Assembly (NCBI RefSeq): GCF_019303475.1
Contig: NZ_JABLSI010000052.1
Span: 1-33,290 of the forward strand
Source of the DNA: Streptomyces sp. JJ38
Lineage (GTDB): Bacteria > Actinomycetota > Actinomycetes > Streptomycetales > Streptomycetaceae
Direction: 5' to 3'
DNA length: 33,290 bases
Shown: positions 26,471 through 33,290 of the stretch, piece after piece
How the letters are laid out: each line of letters begins with the position of its first letter
Numbering within the stretch: the first letter of the stretch is position 1
Notes under the pieces: model-generated
Database searches by the model: none
What the model was told of the DNA's origin: nothing
What the model saw: the letters and a program-made list of their open reading frames with translations, nothing else
Made by a program: the position numbers and the translations under genes

Positions 26471-26527
26471 TCTCCGTCGTGGTTGATCCGTCGCCGTCAT
26501 GGGGGTTCCGTCTTTCCGTCTTCGGGG
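26468..26527 (+). repeat. Three 20-base tandem units carrying CCGTC pairs
   Basis: CCGTC occurs six times, in pairs starting at 26468, 26488 and 26508. Pairs are spaced exactly 20 bases, about two helical turns. Within the pairs the copies start 6, 6 and 8 bases apart. It lies about 230 bases before the SARP start and could be a regulator-binding array. Confidence 0.55.
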
Positions 26528-26759
26528 TGCGAACTCCTGTCTGCGCCACAATCCGAATCCTTCGCGTCGGGAAGCCCCGGGGCATATCCGCCCGAGGGTA
26601 TTTCCGGGAGGGACGGGCTCCTGGTCCCATCCGTTCGCTGCATGGCCCGCAGCGCCGAACCCCAGCGCTTCACCGAACCGTTCCGGCGGCCGCGACGCAG
26701 CCGCCGCGCGGCCGCACGTCGGCAGGTACGAACGAGCCCGCAAAGGAGTGAGCGAACAG

Positions 26760-28727
26760 GTGACCAACGCCGTGGGAACTCTCCGGATTCAACTCCTGGG
26801 CCCCGTGCGGGCCTGGTGGGACGGACAGGAGGTGGCCGCCGGCCCGCCCAAACAACGGGCACTGCTCAGCCTGCTCGCGAGCCGGGCCGGGGAGGCGGTG
26901 GGCCGTGAGGCCGTCATCGAGGCGCTCTGGGGCGGCGACGCCCCGCACACCGCGGCCAACGGCGTCCACACCTATGTGGCCGGACTCCGGCGCGCGCTGG
27001 AACCGCGGATCGGCGGGCGGAACCCGAACACGGTGCTCACCTCGGAGCCGGGCGGGTACTGCCTGCGCGTGCACCCCGACGCCGTGGACGCCGCGGCCTT
27101 CGTACAGCGGCACGGCGACGCCCGCCGCTCCCGGGATCGGGGCGACACCGCCGTGACGGCCGGGTTGTACGAGGAGGCCCTGGCGTTGTGGAAGGGCGAC
27201 GCCTTCTCGGGGATACCCGGGCCGTTCGCGGCCCTGGAAGGCGCGCGCCTGCGGGATGTGCGGCTGACCGCCGTCGAGGAGTGGGGCGCCGTCATGGTCG
27301 AGGCCGGGCGCCACGGCGAGGCGGTCGGCGCCCTGAGCCGCGCGGCGGCCGAGGAGCCGCTGCGCGAGCGGCTGCGCTGGCTGCTGATGCTGGCCCTGTG
27401 GCGCGGCGGCCGGCAGGGGGACTCCCTCCGCCTGTACGCGGAGACACGGCGGCTGCTGCGCGGGGAGCTGGGCGTCGAGCCGGGGCCGGAGCTGCGGGAT
27501 CTGCACCAGCAGATCCTGGAGGGGCGCGTGGAACCGGCGGCCCGCCGCACGCTCGCCACCCCGGCGGCAGCCGACACCGGGTGGATGCCCGTGGCGCGGG
27601 GCGCCGTCGCGCCCGCGCTGCCGCGACCGGCGCAACTCCCCCCGGGGGTGAGCACGTTCACGGGACGGGAACGGGAGCTCGAGCAGCTGGAGGGCCTCGT
27701 GGGCGCCGACCGCTGCGCGGCGGGCCCGGCCGCCACGGTGGTCGTCGTCCAGGGGCTCGCGGGCGTGGGGAAGTCGGCGCTGGTCCTGCGGCTGGCCCAC
27801 ACGGTCTCGGACCGCTTCCCGGACGGCCAGGTCTATGTGGACCTCGGCGGCAGCGGACTGCGGGGGAGGCCGCTGAGCGCCGCGGACGCGCAGCGGCAGG
27901 TCCTGACCAGTCTCGGGGTGGACGGCGGGCGGGTTCCGCGCGACCTGGTGGGCAGTACCGCGCTGTACCGGAGCCTGCTGTACGACCGGCGGATGCTGGT
28001 GGTGCTGGACGACGCCCTCAGCGCGGACCAGATCAGACCGCTGATCCCGCGCGGCCCCGCCGGCGTCGTGGTCACCAGCCGACAGCGGTTCGCGGGGCTG
28101 GCGGCGCGCGACGGGGCGCACACCGTCACCCTCGGTCCGCTGGACGAGGACGCGGCAACCCTGCTGCTCACGACACTCACTGACGGGCGGCTCGTGGGAC
28201 GGGTGACCACCGCACGGCGGTTGGCGGCACTGTGCGGCGGGCTGCCGCTGGCCCTGCGCGTCCTCGCCGAGCGGCTGACGGGCGCCGCGGGCGAACCACC
28301 GGAGCTGCTCCTGGAGCGGTGTGCGCCGGAACCCGGGCGGCTGGACTGCCTCACGGTGCCGGACGACGCCCTGGCCGACGTGTGGAGCGCGTTCGAGGCG
28401 TCCTACCAGGTACTGCCGGCCGAAGCGGCACGCATGTTCCGCCATCTGGGGATGTACCGGCGCGGCCGGATCACGGTCCGTGGCGCGGCGGCGCTCGCCG
28501 GCACCGACGCGCCCACCGCACGCGCCCTGCTCGACGTCCTCGTCGACGCCCACCTGATCGAGGAGCGCGGACCGCGCTACCGGCTCCCCGAGCTCCTCGG
28601 CATCTACGCGGCGGAGTGCGCCCGGCGTGAGTCGGCGGCCGTCCGGGAGGCCGCGCTGGCCCGGCTGGACGCGCTGGCCCCGCCACCTCGGCCCCGTGCG
28701 TCGGCGGCTCATGGGCCCAGGCGGTGA
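26760..28727 (+). CDS. AfsR-type SARP transcriptional regulator with NB-ARC domain
   Basis: A 655-residue activator. An OmpR-type winged helix (about 5-95: LRIQLLGPVRAWWDG, PPKQRALLSLLASRAGEAV, NGVHTYVAGLRRAL) is followed by a bacterial transcriptional activation domain (to about 260, ending GELGVEPGPELRDLHQQIL). An NB-ARC ATPase with P-loop GLAGVGKSAL (K338) and Walker B LVVLDD (D417-D418) comes next. A short winged-helix end follows, and the TPR array of full AfsR is absent. SARPs bind direct repeats and switch on natural-product operons. GTG 26760 is chosen with AAGGAG at 11 bases; GTG 26748 is too close to that site. The 3' end overlaps the convergent MFS gene by 19 bases. Confidence 0.92.
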   Translation: MTNAVGTLRIQLLGPVRAWWDGQEVAAGPPKQRALLSLLASRAGEAVGREAVIEALWGGDAPHTAANGVHTYVAGLRRALEPRIGGRNPNTVLTSEPGGYCLRVHPDAVDAAAFVQRHGDARRSRDRGDTAVTAGLYEEALALWKGDAFSGIPGPFAALEGARLRDVRLTAVEEWGAVMVEAGRHGEAVGALSRAAAEEPLRERLRWLLMLALWRGGRQGDSLRLYAETRRLLRGELGVEPGPELRDLHQQILEGRVEPAARRTLATPAAADTGWMPVARGAVAPALPRPAQLPPGVSTFTGRERELEQLEGLVGADRCAAGPAATVVVVQGLAGVGKSALVLRLAHTVSDRFPDGQVYVDLGGSGLRGRPLSAADAQRQVLTSLGVDGGRVPRDLVGSTALYRSLLYDRRMLVVLDDALSADQIRPLIPRGPAGVVVTSRQRFAGLAARDGAHTVTLGPLDEDAATLLLTTLTDGRLVGRVTTARRLAALCGGLPLALRVLAERLTGAAGEPPELLLERCAPEPGRLDCLTVPDDALADVWSAFEASYQVLPAEAARMFRHLGMYRRGRITVRGAAALAGTDAPTARALLDVLVDAHLIEERGPRYRLPELLGIYAAECARRESAAVREAALARLDALAPPPRPRASAAHGPRR

Positions 28728-30073
28728 GGTGGTTCGGGCCGGGCGCCGAGGGCGGGGTCGTCGGGCCCCTCGGGCATCGCCCGCAGCCGCCCCACGGGCG
28801 ACAGCACGATCGGCACCAGCATCGCCGCGGAGAGCGCCCCCGCGAGCCACAGCGCGCCGTGCAGCCCCAGGATCACGGCGAGCAGACCCCCGACGGGGCC
28901 GCCGAGAGCCCCACCGCCGTACAGGAGCATGCGCATCGCGGCCGTCATCCGGCCCATCAGGGCCTGCGGAGTGATGGCCTGGCGCAGGCTCACGATGATG
29001 ACGTTGGCGATGCTGCTGCCGGAGTACTCCATGAAGAACGAGGCCACGAACAGGGTGATGAGCAGCCAGCGAGGGCCGCCCGCGGCCGGGATCAGCAGCG
29101 GGCCGAGGAAGATGACGGAGACCGAGACGCGGTAGGCGGTCCCCAGCGGGAGACGGCGTACCACGGCGCCGGAGACGAGGGCACCCAGCAGACCCCCGAC
29201 CGCGGCCGCGCCCATGACGAAGCCGACCGCGGCCGGGGAGAGGCCCTCGTCGCGCACGGCGTACAGCAGGAACAGGGACTGCACCATGGTCAGGAAGAAG
29301 TTGCAGGAGCAGCCGACCAGTCCGATGGCGCGCAGCCACCGGTTACCGAACACCCACCGCAGACCCTCGGCGAGTTCGGCCCGCAGCCTGCGCTTCTCGC
29401 GCGCACGCTCGGGGACGGGCTCCGGTGTCCTGATCAGGGCCAGGGACACCGCCGAGACGGCGTAGGTGACGGCGTTGGACGCCATGGCGAACGGCGCCGA
29501 GAACGCGCTCACCAGCATGCCCGCGAGCCCGGGCCCGGCGACGTCGGCCGAGGAGAGCGTGGCGCTGAGCTTGGCGTTGGCCTCCACGAGGCTGCGCCGG
29601 TCCCTCACCAGCACCGGGACGTAGGACATCCAGCTCACGTCGAACAGCACGGAGGCGACGCCGACGCTGAGGGCCAGGGCGTAGAGCAGCCCGAGGCTCA
29701 GCAGGTCGAGGTGGTAGAGGAGCGGCACCAGTGCGATGAGCACCATCCGGGACAGGTTGGCGCCCAGCATCACCGGTCGCTTGCGCACCCGGTCCGCCCA
29801 CACGCCGAAGAGCAGGGCGAGCCCGAGGAACGGGACGAGCTGGGTGAACCGCAGCAGCCCGAGCTGCTCGGGTCCCACCTCGAAGACGAGGACCGCGGTG
29901 AGCGGCAGCGCGAGATGGGTGATCTGGGTGCCGTAGAGGGAGCAGGCCTCACCCACCCAGAACACCATGAAGTCCCGGTGGTGCCAGAGACCGCGCGGCG
30001 GCGCCGGGGACGGAGCCCCGGAGCCCGCGGCCGGATCGGGGGCCGCTTCGGTGCGGGTGCCGGGCTCGCTCAT
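28709..30073 (-). CDS. MFS exporter
   Basis: A 454-residue major facilitator with about twelve membrane helices. Diagnostic blocks are FWVGEACSLYGTQITHLALPL, the loop 2-3 motif GVWADRVRKRPVM and GPGLAGMLVSAF near helix 5. The C-terminal half has a similar loop after helix 8 (ALVSGAVVRRLPLG). It resembles EntS-like and MdtH-like exporters that sit in siderophore and peptide clusters. As last gene of the NRPS operon it probably exports the product or gives self-resistance. Its ATG overlaps the thioesterase stop (ATGA), and its 3' end overlaps the SARP gene. Confidence 0.9.
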   Translation of the reverse strand: MSEPGTRTEAAPDPAAGSGAPSPAPPRGLWHHRDFMVFWVGEACSLYGTQITHLALPLTAVLVFEVGPEQLGLLRFTQLVPFLGLALLFGVWADRVRKRPVMLGANLSRMVLIALVPLLYHLDLLSLGLLYALALSVGVASVLFDVSWMSYVPVLVRDRRSLVEANAKLSATLSSADVAGPGLAGMLVSAFSAPFAMASNAVTYAVSAVSLALIRTPEPVPERAREKRRLRAELAEGLRWVFGNRWLRAIGLVGCSCNFFLTMVQSLFLLYAVRDEGLSPAAVGFVMGAAAVGGLLGALVSGAVVRRLPLGTAYRVSVSVIFLGPLLIPAAGGPRWLLITLFVASFFMEYSGSSIANVIIVSLRQAITPQALMGRMTAAMRMLLYGGGALGGPVGGLLAVILGLHGALWLAGALSAAMLVPIVLSPVGRLRAMPEGPDDPALGARPEPPHRLGP

Positions 30074-30945
30074 GCGGCGCCGTCTCCGCCCGGCGACCCG
30101 GTGGCGCCCCGGGGCCGGCCGCGGGCGGGGTCCGGTCCGAGCAGCGCCGCCCCGACGATGCGGGTGATGGCGGTGAGCCCGGCGCCGCGCCAGATGGAGT
30201 GGTGGTCCCCGGTCACCACGTGGTCCGTGAGGTCGCGCACGCGGGGGCGCCAGTCCAGCAGCTCCGGCGGCGAAGCAGACGCCCTCACCAGGAGCGCGGG
30301 ACCGTCGTGGAACGCGTCCATGGGGTGGCTCAGCAGTGCCGAGAGATGGGTACGGAAGAGGAGGAAGCGCTCCAGCAGGAACTCCTCGTCGAACTCCTCC
30401 GGGATCGCCTCGGCCGCCGCCAGGGCGGCGAAGCGCTCGCCGGGCCCGGCCGCCGCCGGGAGCCGCGTCATGGCGCGGTCGAGTTCGGGCGTCTGCCCCT
30501 CGACGACGCCCAGGAAGTCGTAGAGGAAGTGGCGCGTGAGTGTGGCCACGGGCGGGAGCGGTGCCGGTCTCGGCACCGCCGGGTCGACCAGCACGAGCAG
30601 CGGCACCTCCGCGCCCTCGGCGGCGAGCAGCCGGGCCATCTCGTACGCCACGACCCCGCCCAGGGACCAGCCGAGGAGCTGGTAGGGGCCGTGCGGGCGG
30701 ACGGAGAGGAGGGTGGCGGTGTGCCGTTCGGCCAGCTCCCGGATGGAACCGGCGGGCTGTCCCAGGCCGTCGAAGCCCGGCGCCTCGAAGCCGAGAACGG
30801 GTTGCCCGCCGTCCAGTTCCCGGCTCAGCCCGGTGTAGCAGTACGGCGACCCGGAGACCGGGTGGACGCAGTACAGCGGCGCCCGGGCACCGCCCGGCCG
30901 CAGCTCCACGAGGCCTTCGGGGTACGGCTCGTGCGCCTGGGTCAC
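30070..30945 (-). CDS. Stand-alone alpha/beta-hydrolase thioesterase of NRPS type
   Basis: A 291-residue thioesterase. The nucleophile S94 lies in GWSLGG; the acid is in LVLVDPAVP and the histidine in TGDHHSIW. The head (PEGLVELRPGGARAPLYCVHP) looks like the first strand of a chain-terminating TE domain of an NRPS. Here it is a separate polypeptide, made after a GTGA overlap with the NRPS stop, so it may release the peptide in trans or act as an editing TE. The TE family is PF00975-like. It is coupled to the MFS gene downstream by ATGA. Confidence 0.9.
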   Translation of the reverse strand: MTQAHEPYPEGLVELRPGGARAPLYCVHPVSGSPYCYTGLSRELDGGQPVLGFEAPGFDGLGQPAGSIRELAERHTATLLSVRPHGPYQLLGWSLGGVVAYEMARLLAAEGAEVPLLVLVDPAVPRPAPLPPVATLTRHFLYDFLGVVEGQTPELDRAMTRLPAAAGPGERFAALAAAEAIPEEFDEEFLLERFLLFRTHLSALLSHPMDAFHDGPALLVRASASPPELLDWRPRVRDLTDHVVTGDHHSIWRGAGLTAITRIVGAALLGPDPARGRPRGATGSPGGDGAA

Positions 30946-33290
30946 GGTGCCTCCGCGCGTCGCTGGTCGATGGCGGACGCGACGGCACCGACCGTCCTGC
31001 CCTCGTAGAGAAGCCGTACGTTCACCCTGAAGCCGAAGTGCTTGCTGAGCCGGTTGACGGCGCGCAGCGCCTGCAGGGAGTTCCCGCCGAGGGCGAGGAA
31101 CCCGGTCTCGGTACCGACCCGTTCCAGGCGGAGTACCTGGGCGAAGACAGCGGCCACCACGCTCTCGGTCTCCGTGGCCGGTGCGGTGTGGGGCGCGGAA
31201 CCGGCACCGGCCGGGTCCGTCGGCGCGGGCAGCGCCCCGCGGTCGACCTTTCCGTTGGCCGTCAGGGGCAGGGCGTCCAGGGCGACCACGGCGGCGGGGA
31301 CCATGAAGCCGGGCAGGGCCCGCCCGGCGTGCTCGCGGAGCTCACCGGGATCGGGCGTCCGTCCCGGCCGGGCGGTCACCCAGGCGATGAGCCGCCGCTC
31401 TCCCGCACCGTCCTTTGGGGCGGCGACGACCGCTTCCTTGACCGTGTGATGGCCGCGCAGCACCGCCTCGACCTCCCCCGGCTCGACGCGCAGCCCCCGC
31501 AGCTTCACCTGGAAGTCGCGGCGGCCCAGCAGCTCGATCAGGCCGTCCGGGCCGTAGCGGGCCACGTCCCCCGTCCGGTAGAGGCGCTCGCCCGACACCT
31601 CCCCGCAGGACCAGTCGAGGAAGCGCTCGGCGGTGCGTTCGGGCTGGTCGAGGTAGCCGCGCGCGAGGCCCATGCCCGCGAGGTGGAGCTCTCCGGGCAC
31701 GCCCGGTGGCACCGGCTGGAGCGACGTGTCGAGGATGTAGGCCCGCTGGTTGGCCATCGGCCGGCCGTACGGGATGCTGGTCCACGCCGGGTCGGCGGAC
31801 TCCACCTCGTGGAGCGTGGAGTGGATGGACGCCTCGGTGGCGCCGCCGAGGGCGACGAAGCGCAGGTTCGGCGCGAACGCGCGGATGCGGTCGGGGAGGC
31901 TGACGGGGATCCAGTCGCCGCCGAGCAGCGCCAGCCGCAGGGAGTCCAGGGGCGGTGACCCGGTGGACTCCAGGTGTTCGACGGTCAGGCCGAGGAGCGC
32001 GGGTGCCGAGTTCCAGACGGTCACGCGGTGCTCGGTCAGCAGCCCGGCCCAGTGTTCGGGGTCCCCGGCGCGGCCGGGCTCGGGGATGATCACCGTGCCC
32101 CCGGCCAGCGTCAGGCCGAGGAACTCGTACACCGACATGTCGAAGCTCGGCGACGACAGGGCCAGCGCCCGGTCGCCCGGGCCCACGGAGAAGCGGGAGT
32201 TGAGGTCGGCGAGGTTGTTCATCACGCCGCGGTGGCGCACGGCGATCGGTTTGGGGGCCCCCGTGGACCCCGAGGTGTGGATGACGTAGGCGAGGTCCTC
32301 GGGCCCGGCGCCGCCGACGGGATCGTCCTGCGGGTACCGGGCCAGGAGCGGGGTGTCGCGGTCGAGCAGCACCAGGGGGGCGCCGGCCCGGGACTCGGGT
32401 GCGGGAAGCCGCCCGGCGGGCCCGGTGCGGCTGACGATCGCCGCGCAGGAACTGCCGGTCGTCATCGCGGCGAGACGCTGGCGCGGGTACTCCGGGTCGA
32501 GCGGGACGTAGGCGCCGCCGGCCTTGAGCGTGCCCAGGACGGCGACCAGGAGGTCGGGGGAGCGGTACAGGCAGATGCCGACCCGGCGGTCGGGGCCGAT
32601 GCCCAGGCCGCGCAGGTGGTGGGCCAGCCGGTTGGCCGCCGTGTTGATCTCGCGATACGTCCAGTGGCGGACGCCGTCGACCAGGGCGACGGCCTCGGGC
32701 GCCCGCCCGACGGCGCGCTCGAAGGCGGAGTGCAGGCACACCTCGTGGGGGAGTTCGGCCTCGGTGGCGTTCCACTCCACGAGCATGCGGTGGAGTTCGG
32801 CCTCCGGCAGCAGCCGCAGCCGGGCCACGGGATGCCCGGGCCGCGCCAGCCCGTCCGCCAGCAGCGTCCGGTAGGAGGCGAGCAGCCGGTCCATCGTTCC
32901 GGCGTCGAACAGAGCCGGGTCGTAGTGGAGTTCGGCCGTGAGCGGTGGTGACGGGGCACCTCCGGCGCCCGGCTCTCCCGCGGGGAGGGCGAGGGCGAAC
33001 TCGTACGCGTCGGCACCGGTTCGGCCCGCCTGCCCCGAAGCCTGACGGGACAGCCCGGCCAGGGTGGCGTCCGCGGCCACGCGGTAGCTCGTCACCCGTG
33101 GGGTGACGCGGCCCGAGGGGCCGGGGGAGACGGCGAAGGAGAACGCGTCCTGACCCGTGTAGCGGTGGAGGACGGCGGCGAAGGCGGCCAGGAGCTGCGC
33201 CCGCGTCGCGGCGTCGGCGGCCGGGCCCAGCGGGGCACGCGCGACGCCGGTGCGGGCGGGGCCGGCGTGCCCGGGGGAGGCCGCGGGCCG
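30942..33290 (-). CDS. Non-ribosomal peptide synthetase, partial C, A, PCP (cut at the window end)
   Basis: The last 782 residues of an NRPS whose 5' end lies outside the window. A stretch resembling the middle and end of a condensation domain (LLAAFAAVLHRYTGQD) comes first. Then an adenylation domain carries A1 WTYREINTAANRL, A3 HTSGSTGAPKPIAV, A4 FDMSVYEF, A5 GGATEAS, A7 YRTGDVARY and A10 TANGKVDRG. A carrier domain follows with its serine at 31077-31079 (LGGNSLQAL). No TE is attached, since one follows as a separate gene. The pocket residues I read by eye are D, M, Y, N, L, G, L, I, H and K. They are close to published codes for ornithine and for cysteine, without a clear match. The C-like part is much shorter than a full half-domain. 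Confidence 0.92.
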   Translation of the reverse strand, partial: RPAASPGHAGPARTGVARAPLGPAADAATRAQLLAAFAAVLHRYTGQDAFSFAVSPGPSGRVTPRVTSYRVAADATLAGLSRQASGQAGRTGADAYEFALALPAGEPGAGGAPSPPLTAELHYDPALFDAGTMDRLLASYRTLLADGLARPGHPVARLRLLPEAELHRMLVEWNATEAELPHEVCLHSAFERAVGRAPEAVALVDGVRHWTYREINTAANRLAHHLRGLGIGPDRRVGICLYRSPDLLVAVLGTLKAGGAYVPLDPEYPRQRLAAMTTGSSCAAIVSRTGPAGRLPAPESRAGAPLVLLDRDTPLLARYPQDDPVGGAGPEDLAYVIHTSGSTGAPKPIAVRHRGVMNNLADLNSRFSVGPGDRALALSSPSFDMSVYEFLGLTLAGGTVIIPEPGRAGDPEHWAGLLTEHRVTVWNSAPALLGLTVEHLESTGSPPLDSLRLALLGGDWIPVSLPDRIRAFAPNLRFVALGGATEASIHSTLHEVESADPAWTSIPYGRPMANQRAYILDTSLQPVPPGVPGELHLAGMGLARGYLDQPERTAERFLDWSCGEVSGERLYRTGDVARYGPDGLIELLGRRDFQVKLRGLRVEPGEVEAVLRGHHTVKEAVVAAPKDGAGERRLIAWVTARPGRTPDPGELREHAGRALPGFMVPAAVVALDALPLTANGKVDRGALPAPTDPAGAGSAPHTAPATETESVVAAVFAQVLRLERVGTETGFLALGGNSLQALRAVNRLSKHFGFRVNVRLLYEGRTVGAVASAIDQRRAEAP

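Larger units (their letters stand above)
25757..26759. other. Long divergent region between nos and the SARP gene
   Basis: About 1 kb without a supported gene. An AT-richer stretch runs from about 26030 to 26340, where the promoters probably lie. It holds an inverted repeat CTTTCGC/GCGAAAG (26058-26064 with 26084-26090) and another, GCCGGGC/GCCCGGC (26188-26194 with 26217-26223). The SARP side carries a -10-like box, a short leaderless frame, a UUCG hairpin and a 20-base tandem repeat, listed separately. Confidence 0.5.

Noticed and set aside
26499..26759. Upstream in-frame extension of the SARP gene
   Set aside because: Its translation has no SARP similarity and no gene-like codon bias, and it runs through the tandem repeat. 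The winged helix begins just after 26760.

Overview
The window is chromosomal DNA of a high-GC actinomycete, very probably Streptomyces. Codon third positions are almost all G/C, there are many GTG starts, several genes look leaderless, and the gene families are typical of that genus (DUF5999, AfsR-type SARP, MocR-like regulators, an NRPS). I see no rRNA, tRNA, CRISPR array or insertion sequence.

1-14000 is conserved core. On the + strand it runs CDP-alcohol phosphatidyltransferase (cardiolipin-synthase type), mannose-1-phosphate guanylyltransferase, DUF881, small basic protein, DUF881, a GarA/OdhI-like FHA protein with a zinc ribbon, MerR, bifunctional nuclease, MerR, DNA polymerase IV, then gcvP behind a tandem glycine riboswitch. 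A PRC-barrel gene lies on the - strand, tail to tail with dinB. The order is that of Mycobacterium tuberculosis Rv1822-Rv1832 (pgsA2, DUF881, sbp, DUF881, gcvH, garA, MerR, BFN, MerR, gcvB), but gcvH is missing from its slot and manC, dinB and the PRC gene are added. Strong hairpin terminators close manC (3389-3417) and gcvP (13958-13989).

14000-24500 is a mixed region of single genes: DUF5999, an unrecognised protein, a glutamate-cysteine-ligase-like enzyme behind a structured leader, a CPBP membrane protease, a PhzF isomerase, two EamA exporters, a flavin-type oxidoreductase divergent from a MocR-like regulator around the palindrome TGCACTAGTGCA, a Tat/lipobox Rieske protein and a GNAT acetyltransferase. 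Several intergenic gaps hold tiny leaderless ORFs whose stop codons sit in hairpins.

24590-33290 looks like the edge of a natural-product gene cluster. It has a nitric oxide synthase oxygenase with a TTA (bldA-type) codon, an AfsR-type SARP regulator with a long repeat-rich leader, and a translationally coupled - strand operon of NRPS (partial C, A, PCP; cut by the window end), stand-alone thioesterase and MFS exporter. NOS beside an NRPS recalls thaxtomin and rufomycin/ilamycin nitration chemistry, but no partner P450 is visible in the window. The A-domain pocket read by eye does not look like an aromatic one, so the product may be different.
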